A DNA stretch of 20,945 nt from an uncultured Faecalibacterium sp. (GTDB lineage Bacteria > Bacillota > Clostridia > Oscillospirales > Ruminococcaceae): positions 1 to 20,945 of the forward strand of contig CAKSZF010000019.1 of NCBI GenBank assembly GCA_934525405.1, given 5' to 3'. The notes under the pieces were generated by a model, which saw only the letters and a list, made by a program, of their open reading frames with translations, searched no databases and was not told the origin of the DNA. Below are positions 13,722-20,945 of this stretch, one piece after another. The position numbers and the translations under genes are program-made. Numbering within the stretch: position 1 is the stretch's first letter; each line of letters opens with the position of its first letter.

Positions 13722-15143
13722 TTAGAACTCGATCTTGCTCTCGATGTAGCTCTTCAGCTCGCTGATGGGCATACGCACCTGCTCCATGGTGTCGCGGTCA
13801 CGGACGGTGACGCAGTTGTCGGCAGCAATGCCCTTGGCCTCGTCGCCCACGGTGTCAAAGTCCACGGTGATGCAGAACGGGGTGCCGATCTCGTCCTCAC
13901 GGCGGTAACGCTTGCCGATAGAGCCGGTATCGTCGTAATCCACCATGAAGTACTTGCTCAGCTCGTTGCGGATCTCCATGGCCTTCTCGCCTAGCTTCTT
14001 GCTCAGGGGCAGCACGGCGCACTTGTAGGGAGCCAGAGCCGGATGCAGACGCAGCACGGTGCGGACATCCTCCTTGCCCTTGCTGTCAGTCAGGTGCTCC
14101 TCGTCGTAGGCCTCGCACAGGAAGGCCAGCGCCACGCGGTCGCAGCCCAGAGAGGGCTCAATGACGTAGGGGATGTAGTGCTCGTTGGTCTCGCTGTCGA
14201 AGTACTCCAGGCTCTTGCCGGAAGCCTCCTGATGGCGGGTCAGGTCGTAGTTGGTACGGTCTGCAATGCCCCACAGCTCGCCCCAGTCGGTGAACGGGAA
14301 GGCATACTCGATATCGGTGGTAGCGCGGCTGTAGAAGGCCAGCTCTGCAGGCTCGTGGTCACGCAGGCGCAGGTGCTCCTTCTTAATGCCAAGGCTCAGC
14401 AGCCAGTTCTCGCAGTAGTCCTTCCAGTAGGCGAACCAGTCCAGATCGGTGCCGGGCTTGCAGAAGAACTCGCACTCCATCTGCTCGAACTCGCGGGTGC
14501 GGAAGGTGAAGTTGCCCGGGGTGATCTCGTTGCGGAAAGCCTTGCCCACCTGACACACACCGAAGGGCAGCTTGCGGCGGGTGGTGCGCTGGATGTTGGC
14601 AAAGTTGACAAAGATGCCCTGTGCGGTCTCGGGACGCAGATAGCAGGTGGAGGAGCTATCCTCGGTCACGCCGATGGCGGTCTTGAACATCAGGTTGAAC
14701 TTGCGGATGGGGGTAAAATCGTGCTTGCCGCACACGGGGCAGACGATATCCTCGTGCTCTGCGATGAAAGCGTCCATCTCGTCAAAGCTCATGGCGTCCA
14801 CGTTCACCTCGGGGTGCTCCTCACCGATCAGCTTGTCGGCGCGGTGGCGTGCCTTGCAGGCGCGGCAGTCCAGCAGGGGGTCCGAGAAGCTGGACACATG
14901 GCCGGTGGTCACCCAGGTCTGCGGGTTCATGATGATGGCAGCATCCAAACCCACATTATAGGGGCTTTCCTGCACAAACTTTTTCAGCCATGCTTTTTTG
15001 ACGTTGTTCTTGAACTCCACGCCAAGGGGGCCGTAGTCCCAGCTGTTGGCCAGACCGCCGTAGATCTCGGAACCGGGGAACACATAACCACGGTTCTTGC
15101 AAAGATTGACGATCATGTCAAGGGTCTTTTCGCTCTGTTCCAT
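13722..15143 (-). CDS. glyS: Glycyl-tRNA synthetase, alpha2 (single-chain) type
   Basis: This 473-residue class IIa synthetase charges tRNA-Gly in the cytosol. It starts [43 protein letters not shown], as alpha2 GlyRS does. The zinc-binding insert has CRACK (C93, C96) and CPVCG (C135, C138). Motif 2 is [28 protein letters not shown] (200-227) and motif 3 is [14 protein letters not shown]. The C-terminal anticodon domain is present, and the length is normal for the family. AAAGGA lies about nine bases before the ATG. The frame is open 50 codons further upstream, but that part has no ribosome site. The leader can form a CCGGCGG/CCGCCGG hairpin (15199-15221). No T-box leader was seen. A cognate tRNA-Gly(GCC) gene is encoded at the right end of the window. 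Confidence 0.96.
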   Translation of the reverse strand: MEQSEKTLDMIVNLCKNRGYVFPGSEIYGGLANSWDYGPLGVEFKNNVKKAWLKKFVQESPYNVGLDAAIIMNPQTWVTTGHVSSFSDPLLDCRACKARHRADKLIGEEHPEVNVDAMSFDEMDAFIAEHEDIVCPVCGKHDFTPIRKFNLMFKTAIGVTEDSSSTCYLRPETAQGIFVNFANIQRTTRRKLPFGVCQVGKAFRNEITPGNFTFRTREFEQMECEFFCKPGTDLDWFAYWKDYCENWLLSLGIKKEHLRLRDHEPAELAFYSRATTDIEYAFPFTDWGELWGIADRTNYDLTRHQEASGKSLEYFDSETNEHYIPYVIEPSLGCDRVALAFLCEAYDEEHLTDSKGKEDVRTVLRLHPALAPYKCAVLPLSKKLGEKAMEIRNELSKYFMVDYDDTGSIGKRYRREDEIGTPFCITVDFDTVGDEAKGIAADNCVTVRDRDTMEQVRMPISELKSYIESKIEF

Positions 15144-15233
15144 TGTAGTACATCCTTTCCGTCCGCGGCTGGTTTGCCGTGTCGTATCGTGTTGTGTTCC
15201 GGCGGCTTTCCCCACCGCCGGGCGTGCTTCCGA

Positions 15234-15284
15234 CTTGCGCAAGCACAGTATATTTACTGTACCATGTTTTGCCCCGCTTGTAAA
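15234..15284 (-). promoter_or_regulatory. Palindromic control region before glyS
   Basis: Two palindromes stand side by side: CTTGCGCAAG (15234-15243) and ACAGTA-TATT-TACTGT (15245-15260). TTTACA (15284-15279) with TACAGT (15260-15255) at 18 bp is a possible promoter whose -10 lies inside the second palindrome. The evidence is by pattern only. Confidence 0.35.
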
Positions 15285-15333
15285 GCCCGGCAAACAGTTC
15301 AGCTGCGCTCTGTAATGATAAATAGTTCTGCCT

Positions 15334-15819
15334 TTACTTGTGGTACTTCATGCCCGCATTGATGGTGCAGGCGCGGTAGATCTGCTCGGTGAGCACCAGC
15401 CGTGCCAGCTGATGGGGCATGGTGATGCGCCCCATGCTGAACTTGAGGGCAGCGGCTTTTTTCACCTCATCGGACAGGCCGTGGGACGAGCCGATGACAA
15501 AGGCCACGTCCCCTGCCCCGCTGCCGGCGCGCTGTGCCAGAAACTGCGCCAGCTCGTCGGAAGAGATCTGCTTGCCCTCGATGCACATGGCTACAATAGC
15601 AGCCCCCTTGCGCACATTGGAAAGGATGGCCTTACCCTCCTTGTCCAGCGCCTTTTTCACCACGGCGTCCGAGGCGTTTTTCTCCTCGACCTTTTCCTCC
15701 GGCAGCTCAATGATGCGGAAAGCGGCAAAAGCCGCCAGCCGCTTCTGGTACTCTGCCACGCCCTCGGCAAAATATTTGGCGTTCAGCTTGCCCACACAGA
15801 TCAGGTCGATATTTTGCAT
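15334..15819 (-). CDS. rlmH: 23S rRNA pseudouridine-1915 N3-methyltransferase
   Basis: This 161-residue SPOUT methyltransferase matches the usual RlmH length (about 155-160). It methylates pseudouridine 1915 in helix 69 of 23S rRNA in the assembled 70S ribosome, using S-adenosylmethionine. The knot region is [14 protein letters not shown] (106-119), and the C-terminus [17 protein letters not shown] ... YHK (134-161) is the family hallmark. SSHG replaces the more common GSxG/GAYG form of the SAM loop. AAGAGGAAG lies about eight bases before the ATG. The gene sits between the topoisomerase A gene and glyS on the same strand. It may be read from the topoisomerase operon across the repeat at 15873-16038, since no clear promoter was found in front of it. 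Confidence 0.95.
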   Translation of the reverse strand: MQNIDLICVGKLNAKYFAEGVAEYQKRLAAFAAFRIIELPEEKVEEKNASDAVVKKALDKEGKAILSNVRKGAAIVAMCIEGKQISSDELAQFLAQRAGSGAGDVAFVIGSSHGLSDEVKKAAALKFSMGRITMPHQLARLVLTEQIYRACTINAGMKYHK

Positions 15820-15872
15820 GATAGCTTCCTCTTTTCAGGATAAACGATTTAAACTTGTCTCCGCTACTGCTT

Positions 15873-16038
15873 GAACTCCCTCAGTCACGGCGTAACCGGA
15901 CACTTTGCAATTCAACCAGAAGCTTTGCCACCATGCCAAAGTCCCCATCTCAGAGGCCGACTTCCCCCGCGCCGGGGGAAGATGTCACCGCAGGTGACAA
16001 AAGGGGGAATCTGGCGCCGCAGGCGGCTGGGGGAGTTC
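15873..16038. repeat. 166-bp palindromic element with terminal inverted repeats, copy A
   Basis: The ends GAACTCCCTCAG (15873-15884) and CTGGGGGAGTTC (16027-16038) are inverted repeats matching at 11 of 12 bases. Inside are the hairpins CTTCCCCC/GGGGGAAG (15961-15981), TGTCACC/GGTGACA and GCCGC/GCGGC. It has no coding capacity and ends one base before the stop codon of the topoisomerase A gene. It is MITE- or REP-like. Confidence 0.75.
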
Positions 16039-16039
16039 T

Positions 16040-18289
16040 TTACAGCAGGCTCATCTGCTCGCCCTCGTCCTCGGCGCGGATCAGTGCACCGGTGGCGGGC
16101 AGGCTGCGCACGCGGTAGCGGTGGGGGTTCGCCAGCTCTAAGGTATCCGCCGACACCACCGAGGTGATGGTCTGGTTCTTTTTCAGGGTGACTACCGCCA
16201 CGCCCTGACTATCGCGGGTGGTCTTTGCGGCAATCTGCGCCGTGCCCACCAGCAGCATCCGGCTGGCGCTGGTGCGGATGGCAAGCTCTGTCTCCTCCGG
16301 CAGGCAGAGCAGCTTTGCCAGCGGCTCCTTGTCGCTGTACGCCTTCAGCAGCTTGCGGCGGTTCTGCTTGGTGGCGTAGGAGCTGAGGGGAATCTTCGCG
16401 CACTTGCCGCTGGCAAAGAAGAACAGCATAAAGCCGCTGTAATCGCCGGTGATGACCATGCTCAGCACGTTTTCGCCCTCGTCCATGCCCAGCCGTCCCG
16501 GAATGAAGATGCCCATCTGCGCCACTTTGCCGTCCTCCAGCTCTGCCAGACGCACCTTGTACACCTGCTGCTTGTCCGTAAAGAACAGCGCCTCCACGTT
16601 GTTGCGGGTCTCCAGCTGCTGGATGATCTCGTCGCCCTCCTTCAGCTTGTGCGCACCGGCGGTACGCAGGCTCTGGGGCGGAATCTTCTTAAAGTAGCCC
16701 TCCCGGGTAAAGAACACGGTCACCGGGTAGTCCGGCACGGCTTCTTCCTCTGCGGCGGCGTCCTCCTCGGGCAGGTCATACAAAATTTCACTGCAACGAG
16801 GCTTGCCGTATTTTTTCGCCACATCGTTCAGTTCGTTGATGATGATGCGGCGGATGCGGGCAGGCTTTGCCAGCACATCGTTCAGGTCGGCAATGTCCTT
16901 TTCCAGCTGCTCGATCTCACCGGTGCGCTTGAGAATGTATTCCCGGTTCAGATGACGCAGCTTGATCTCTGCCACATAGTCGGCCTGCACTTCGTCAATG
17001 CCAAAGCCGATCATCAGGTTGGGCACCACCTCGGTCTCCTCTTCGGTAGTGCGGATGATGTGGATGGCCTTGTCGATATCCAGCAGGATGGCGGCAAGAC
17101 CCTGCAGCAGGTGCAGGCGCTTTTCCTTGCCGTGCAGGTCGTAGTAGGTGCGGCGGCGCACGCACTCGACACGAAAGGCCGTCCACTCCTTTAAAATTTC
17201 CCGCACGCCCATGACCCGGGGCTGACCAGACACCAGAATGTTGAAGTTACAGCTGAAACTGTCCTCCAGCGGAGTGGCCTTGAACAGTTTTGCCATCAGC
17301 TTGTCGGCATCCACGCCGCGCTTGAGGTCCAGCGTCAACTTCAGGCCGTTCAGGTCGGTCTCATCGCGCATATCGCTGATTTCCTTGACCTTGCCGGTCT
17401 TGACCAGTTCTGCGATCTTGTCCATGATGGCCTCCACCGTTGTGGTGGGCGGGATCTGGGTGACCTCGATCATATTTTCGCCGGGCACCGCGTTGTAGCG
17501 GGCGCGCACCTTTACGCTGCCGCGGCCGTTCTCGTAAATTTCACGCATCTGCGCTTCATCATACAGGATCTGGCCGCCGCCCACAAAGTCCGGGGCGGGC
17601 ATGGTGGTGCCGATATCGTGGTGCTCGTCCTTCATCAGCGCCACGGTGGTGGCGCACAGCTCTGCCAGATTGAAGGAGCAGATGTTGCAGGCCATGCCCA
17701 CCGCGATGCCCAGCGTGTTGTTGGCCAGAATGGTGGGGAAAGTGACCGGCAGCAGGGTGGGCTCGGTGGTGGTGCTGTCGTAGTTGGGCACAAAGTCCAC
17801 GGTCTCCTTGTCGATATCCCGGAACAGCTCCTCGCACACGCCTTCCAGCTTTGCCTCGGTGTAACGGGCGGCAGCGCAGGACATATCGCGGCTGTACGCC
17901 TTACCAAAGTTGCCCTTGCTGTCCACAAAAGGCACCAACAGGCTCTCGTTGCCGCGTCCCATGCGCACCATAGTGTCGTAGATAGCGGCATCGCCGTGGG
18001 GGTTCAGATGCATGGTGCTGCCCACAATGTTGGCGGACTTGGTGCGTGCGCCCTTGAGCAGACCCATCTCGTACATGGTGTACAGCAGCTTGCGGTGCGC
18101 CGGCTTGAAGCCGTCGATCTCCGGCAGCGCGCGGCTGACGATGACGCTCATGGCGTAGGGCATATAGTTGGTTTCCAGCGTGCGGGTAATGGGGTCCTCC
18201 AGCACGCTGCCTGCGTTTAAGATTTCAACGCCGTCGCCCAGCTGCGGGCGCACCGGCTTTAAGGTTTTCTTGGTCGATTTTTTTGCCAT
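16040..18289 (-). CDS. Type IIA DNA topoisomerase subunit A (divergent ParC/GyrA-like)
   Basis: This is a 749-residue breakage-reunion subunit. AGAGGAACTG lies about eight bases before the ATG. Catalytic Tyr143 is in AAARYTE, with R142 before it. The region HLNPHGDAAIYDTMVRM (94-110) matches the quinolone pocket: A101 stands where E. coli GyrA has Ser83, while D105 keeps the acidic Asp87. IGIAVGMA-type and QIPPTTTVEA stretches follow, then a coiled-coil tower (about 370-500, RIIINELNDVAKKYG). An acidic linker (508-520) precedes a beta-propeller-like C-terminal domain (521-749). The usual GyrA box (QRRGGKG type) is not visible; SSYATKQNRRKLLKAYS stands where it might be. A topoisomerase IV-like, decatenating role is therefore more likely than supercoiling, though unproven. 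It works with the B subunit encoded just upstream, and its ATG is 159 bp after that stop. Confidence 0.9.
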   Translation of the reverse strand: MAKKSTKKTLKPVRPQLGDGVEILNAGSVLEDPITRTLETNYMPYAMSVIVSRALPEIDGFKPAHRKLLYTMYEMGLLKGARTKSANIVGSTMHLNPHGDAAIYDTMVRMGRGNESLLVPFVDSKGNFGKAYSRDMSCAAARYTEAKLEGVCEELFRDIDKETVDFVPNYDSTTTEPTLLPVTFPTILANNTLGIAVGMACNICSFNLAELCATTVALMKDEHHDIGTTMPAPDFVGGGQILYDEAQMREIYENGRGSVKVRARYNAVPGENMIEVTQIPPTTTVEAIMDKIAELVKTGKVKEISDMRDETDLNGLKLTLDLKRGVDADKLMAKLFKATPLEDSFSCNFNILVSGQPRVMGVREILKEWTAFRVECVRRRTYYDLHGKEKRLHLLQGLAAILLDIDKAIHIIRTTEEETEVVPNLMIGFGIDEVQADYVAEIKLRHLNREYILKRTGEIEQLEKDIADLNDVLAKPARIRRIIINELNDVAKKYGKPRCSEILYDLPEEDAAAEEEAVPDYPVTVFFTREGYFKKIPPQSLRTAGAHKLKEGDEIIQQLETRNNVEALFFTDKQQVYKVRLAELEDGKVAQMGIFIPGRLGMDEGENVLSMVITGDYSGFMLFFFASGKCAKIPLSSYATKQNRRKLLKAYSDKEPLAKLLCLPEETELAIRTSASRMLLVGTAQIAAKTTRDSQGVAVVTLKKNQTITSVVSADTLELANPHRYRVRSLPATGALIRAEDEGEQMSLL

Positions 18290-18312
18290 TACAGTTCCTC
18301 TCCATAGGGAAA

Positions 18313-18447
18313 AACCCTCTCAGGCTGCTGCGCAGCCAGCTCCCCCGAGGGGGGAGCTTTTGGGGTCGTCCCGCAAAGTTTCCCTCTTGTGCCAAACCTC
18401 TCCCCTTCGGGAGAGGTGGCATCGCGTCAGCGATGACGGAGAGGGTT
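18313..18447. repeat. 135-bp palindromic element with terminal inverted repeats, copy B
   Basis: The perfect 9-bp ends AACCCTCTC (18313-18321) and GAGAGGGTT (18439-18447) enclose four hairpins. These are GGCTG/CAGCC (18323-18337), AGCTCCCCC/GGGGGAGCT (18338-18358), ACCTCTCCC/GGGAGAGGT (18396-18417) and ATCGC/GCGAT (18421-18434). It lies between the two topoisomerase genes, one base after the B-subunit stop. It has no gene of its own. Confidence 0.8.
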
Positions 18448-18448
18448 C

Positions 18449-20440
18449 TCAGCTCACGTCCAGATCATCCAGATACTCTGCGCCGTGCTGGGCGATATGC
18501 TCCTTGCGGCCTGCCAGATTGTCGCCCAGCAGGATATCGAACACCTGTGCGGTCTGCACCACATCGGTGGGCATTACTTTGATCAGGCGGCGGCTTTCCG
18601 GGTTCATAGTGGTCAGCCACATCATCTCGGGGTCGTTCTCGCCCAAGCCTTTGGAACGCTGGATGGTGTATTTTTTATCCCCGATCTTTTCCAGAAAGGC
18701 GGCCTTTTCCGGCTCGGTATAGGCGAAATAAGTGCGGTCCTTCGTTGTGATTTCGTACAAGGGCGACTCCGCGATATACACATAGCCTTTGTTGATCAGG
18801 GTGGGGGTAAGGCGGTAGAGCATGGTCAGCACAAGGGTGCGGATCTGGTAGCCGTCCACGTCAGCATCGGTACAGATGACGATTTTATTGAACCGCAAGT
18901 TTTCGAGGTTAAAGGTAGCCAGCTCCTTGTTGTGCTTGCCGCCCAGCTCCACGCCGCAGCCCATCACCTTGATGAGGTCCACGATGACGTCCGACTTGAA
19001 GATGCGGGCATAATCCGCCTTCAGGCAGTTCAGAATTTTGCCGCGAATGGGCATGATGGCCTGATATTCGCTGTCCCGGCTGGACTTGACCGCGCCCATA
19101 GCCGAGTCGCCCTCCACGATGTACAGCTCGCGGCGGGCGGCGTCCCGGGTGCGGCAGTCCACAAACTTCTGCACGCGGTTGGCTAAGTCAATCTGCGTGG
19201 AGAGCGTCTTTTTGATGCTCTGGCGCGTTTTTTCTGCGTGTTCGCGGCTCTGCTTGTTCACCAGTACCTGCTGGCAGATCTTCTGGGCCTCCTCCGGCTT
19301 TTCCAGAAAATACACTTCCAGATAATGCTTAAGGAAGTCGGTCATGGCCTGCGAGACAAATTTATTGGTGATGGCCTTTTTGGTCTGGTTCTCGTAGCTG
19401 GTACGGGTGGAAAAGCTGGAGGACACATAAACCAGACAGTCCTGCACGTCCTGAAAGCTGATGGCGCTCTCGCCTTTTTTGTACAGGTTCTTTTCCTTCA
19501 GATACTTGTTGATCTGATAGACAAAGGCGGTGCGCACCGCGTGCTCCGGGCTGCCGCCGTGCTCCAGCCAGGAGGAGTTATGGTAGTACTCCAGCAGCTG
19601 TACCTTATTAGAGAAACAAAAAGCCGCACTCATACGCACCTTGTAGTCCGGCTGATCCTCGCGGTCCCGACCCACGGCCTCGCTCTCGCAGCTGAACACC
19701 GGGGTCAGGGTGTCCTCCCCTGCTACTTCTGCCACATAATCCGCGATGCCGTTCTGGTAGCACCAGCTCTCGTGCCACGGCTTGCCGGTGGCGGGGTCCT
19801 TTTCCTTTTCATCGGTAAAGTTGAGGGTAAGCCCGGCGTTGACCACGGCCTGACGGCGCAGCACATCCTTATAGTAGCTGCCGGGCACATCGATATCGGT
19901 AAACACCTCATCGTCCGGCTTCCAGTGGATGATACTGCCGGTGCGGCGTCCCTTGTAGGGCTCCTTTTGCAGGCCGCCCACGTTCTCGCCCTTTTTAAAG
20001 TCCAGATGGTAGTGATAGCCGTCGCGGTAGATATCGGCGGTCATCCATGCCGAGGCGTACTGAGTGGCACACAGACCCAGACCGTTCAGGCCAAGGCTGA
20101 ACTCATAGTTATCCTCGCCCTCACCGTACTTGCCGCCCGCGTACATCTCGCAGAACAGCAGCTCCCAGTTGAAGCGTCCCTCGCCGTTGTTCCAGTCCAC
20201 GGGCATACCGCGGCCAAAGTCCTCCACGATGACGCTGCCGTCCTTGCAGCGGGTCACGTTGATGGTATCGCCGTGGCCGTCGCGGGCTTCATCGATGGAG
20301 TTGGACACGATTTCAAAGATCGAGTGGGCACAGCCCTCCACGCCGTCCGAGCCAAAGATGACCGCCGGGCGCTTGCGCACACGGTCGGCGCCCTTTAACG
20401 AGGTAATGCTCTCGTTGCCATATTCCTGTTTTTTCGCCAT
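18449..20440 (-). CDS. Type IIA DNA topoisomerase subunit B (divergent ParE/GyrB-like)
   Basis: This is a 663-residue ATPase/TOPRIM subunit, close to ParE in length. GGGAGGAG lies about seven bases before the ATG; an in-frame extension of 84 codons has no ribosome site and overlaps the promoter. The GHKL ATPase has E43 as the base and N47 (FEIVSNSIDEA, with S46 for the usual Asp), and D74 in EDFGRGMPV. GLNGLGLCATQYAS (117-130) stands for GLHGVGASVVNALS, and the QTK loop is NQTKKAI (K354). TOPRIM has EGDSAMG (E443) and DADVDGYQIRTL (D525, D527). KGLGENDPEMMWLTTMNPESR (598-618) closes the family pattern. All catalytic residues are present, so it should be active. Many positions usually fixed in GyrB/ParE are changed, so it belongs to a diverged branch. 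The standard gyrase is expected elsewhere in the genome. Confidence 0.9.
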   Translation of the reverse strand: MAKKQEYGNESITSLKGADRVRKRPAVIFGSDGVEGCAHSIFEIVSNSIDEARDGHGDTINVTRCKDGSVIVEDFGRGMPVDWNNGEGRFNWELLFCEMYAGGKYGEGEDNYEFSLGLNGLGLCATQYASAWMTADIYRDGYHYHLDFKKGENVGGLQKEPYKGRRTGSIIHWKPDDEVFTDIDVPGSYYKDVLRRQAVVNAGLTLNFTDEKEKDPATGKPWHESWCYQNGIADYVAEVAGEDTLTPVFSCESEAVGRDREDQPDYKVRMSAAFCFSNKVQLLEYYHNSSWLEHGGSPEHAVRTAFVYQINKYLKEKNLYKKGESAISFQDVQDCLVYVSSSFSTRTSYENQTKKAITNKFVSQAMTDFLKHYLEVYFLEKPEEAQKICQQVLVNKQSREHAEKTRQSIKKTLSTQIDLANRVQKFVDCRTRDAARRELYIVEGDSAMGAVKSSRDSEYQAIMPIRGKILNCLKADYARIFKSDVIVDLIKVMGCGVELGGKHNKELATFNLENLRFNKIVICTDADVDGYQIRTLVLTMLYRLTPTLINKGYVYIAESPLYEITTKDRTYFAYTEPEKAAFLEKIGDKKYTIQRSKGLGENDPEMMWLTTMNPESRRLIKVMPTDVVQTAQVFDILLGDNLAGRKEHIAQHGAEYLDDLDVS

Positions 20441-20572
20441 GCTGCTCCTCCCGGCCCGCCGCAGCTGTGCCGCGCAGGCCGTCCTGTAATCAAAGCAAGC
20501 GCCTGCCCTTTCTATTATATAAGAAATATAACAGCATCTCTGCGGGCCTCGGCGCCTGTGTTCTTTTCTTTT

Positions 20573-20601
20573 ATTAAACCATAGGTTGTAAAACTTGTCA
20601 A
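20573..20601 (-). promoter_or_regulatory. Promoter of the topoisomerase B-A operon
   Basis: On the minus strand a perfect TTGACA (20601-20596) and TTTAAT (20578-20573, five of six) are spaced by 17 bp. It is the best promoter in the gap. Transcription should begin near 20566, giving a leader of about 125 nt. Confidence 0.75.
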
Positions 20602-20731
20602 ATATTCTTTCTCTCTTTTCCCGTACTGCCTCCGGCACGAAAACCGCGAAAAAAGTCGTTCTTATTTTGCACGCAGAGACGCCGGAAAACAAAAACTTTT
20701 CAATTTTTTCAAAAAAGTTTGCATTTACCCC

Positions 20732-20759
20732 TTTACAAAATCGAAATTTCAGGTATAAT
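20732..20759 (+). promoter_or_regulatory. Promoter of the tRNA-Phe/tRNA-Gly operon
   Basis: TTTACA (20732-20737) and a perfect TATAAT (20754-20759) have a 16-bp spacer. The boxes lie just before tRNA-Phe, with a transcript start near 20766. Confidence 0.8.
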
Positions 20760-20775
20760 AATCATCGTCCGGTGC

Positions 20776-20851
20776 GCCTCTGTAGCTCAGTCGGTAGAGC
20801 AGGGGACTGAAAATCCCCGTGTCATTGGTTCGATTCCGATCGGAGGCACCA
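20776..20851 (+). tRNA. tRNA-Phe (anticodon GAA)
   Basis: This 76-nt cloverleaf has acceptor stem GCCTCTG with CGGAGGC (one G-T pair) and D-arm GCTC/GAGC. The anticodon stem GGGGA/TCCCC holds the loop CTGAAAA, so the anticodon is GAA. The T-arm is ATTGG-TTCGATT-CCGAT. The discriminator is A and the CCA end is encoded in the DNA. It is the first gene of a short tRNA operon. Confidence 0.97.
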
Positions 20852-20856
20852 GCAAA

Positions 20857-20876
20857 GGAAACCCATCCGGGTTTCC
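20857..20876 (+). other. Hairpin between the two tRNA genes
   Basis: A perfect 8-bp stem GGAAACCC/GGGTTTCC with an ATCC loop lies between tRNA-Phe and tRNA-Gly. No T-run follows, so it is unlikely to terminate transcription. It may mark a processing site in the tRNA precursor. Confidence 0.6.
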
Positions 20877-20882
20877 CAATAT

Positions 20883-20945
20883 GCGGCCGTAGCTCATCTG
20901 GTAGAGCGCCACCTTGCCAAGGTGGAGGTAGCGAGTTCGAGCCTC
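20883..20945 (+). tRNA. tRNA-Gly (anticodon GCC), 3' end outside window
   Basis: The first 63 nt are present: acceptor GCGGCCG, D-arm GCTC...GAGC, and anticodon stem CCACC/GGTGG with loop TTGCCAA, so the anticodon is GCC. The T-loop TTCGAGC follows. The window ends in the T-stem, so the acceptor 3' strand and CCA cannot be seen. Confidence 0.95.

Larger units (their letters stand above)
20441..20775. other. Divergent intergenic region between the topoisomerase operon and the tRNA operon
   Basis: This 335-bp region holds no gene. From left to right it contains a leader of about 125 nt for the B-subunit gene, with GC-rich self-complementary sequence near 20445-20485. It then has an AT-rich TATAAT (20519-20514, minus) without a good -35, the minus-strand promoter, an AT-rich stretch with AAACTTTT/AAAAGTTT symmetry near 20693-20720, and the tRNA promoter. 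Confidence 0.7.

Noticed and set aside
15144..15333. A T-box leader for glyS.
   Set aside because: No conserved T-box core or antiterminator/terminator pair was found in these 190 bases.
15873..16038. A CRISPR array or small gene in the repeat-rich gap.
   Set aside because: The hairpins differ from one another and there are no regularly spaced identical repeats; no frame has a ribosome site and family resemblance.
20441..20692. An 84-residue N-terminal extension of the topoisomerase B subunit.
   Set aside because: It includes the predicted promoter and has no ribosome site; MAKKQEYGN has GGGAGGAG in front and matches the family start.

Overview
The window looks like the chromosome of a GC-rich, anaerobic, Gram-positive gut Firmicute, most like Faecalibacterium and its Oscillospiraceae relatives. 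The reasons are an SLH-domain surface protein, an alpha2-type glycyl-tRNA synthetase, a MacAB-like exporter without outer-membrane partners, a GGGtGRT/NifU-like gene pair typical of anaerobes, and GC-rich palindromic intergenic repeats. The genus is an inference from family content and style. Nearly every gene is on the minus strand. hisS and the two tRNA genes are on plus.

Layout, right to left in the direction of most transcription. At 20.73-20.95 kb a plus-strand tRNA-Phe/tRNA-Gly(GCC) operon has its own promoter and diverges from a two-gene type IIA topoisomerase operon (B subunit 18449-20440, A subunit 16040-18289). This pair is divergent: the quinolone-anchoring serine is alanine and no canonical GyrA box is visible. 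Each gene is followed, 1 bp after its stop codon, by a palindromic repeat with terminal inverted repeats (18313-18447 and 15873-16038). rlmH and glyS (glycyl-tRNA synthetase) follow. hisS (plus) converges on glyS, and strong hairpins terminate each. An MFS transporter diverges from hisS.

A non-coding stretch of about 330 bp (10628-10956) carries a good minus-strand promoter with a dyad over the -35, a 9-bp direct repeat 52 bp apart, and a GC-rich leader of about 145 nt able to form stem-loops. It drives a NifU-like scaffold gene and a GGGtGRT gene, which end at a strong terminator. Only about 50 bp further on begins an exported FMN/FAD reductase with all the fumarate-reductase active-site residues, translationally coupled to a small membrane-anchored NusG-domain-II protein and closed by a second strong terminator.

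The last block (6261 to 1) is a compact operon: a MacA/HlyD-type adaptor with two barrel-sandwich modules, a MacB-type ATPase, a MacB-type permease, an SLH-domain surface protein, and the start of comF (cut by the window edge). Several junctions are ATGA or TGATG overlaps.

The stretch 20441-20775 (335 bp) holds the two divergent promoters and the untranslated leader of the topoisomerase operon, with no gene. No CRISPR array, transposase, integrase or rRNA was seen. The most interesting parts are the divergent topoisomerase pair with its stop-codon-abutting repeats, the regulated GGGtGRT/NifU-like operon placed just before an extracytosolic flavoprotein reductase, and the coupling of an SLH protein to comF.
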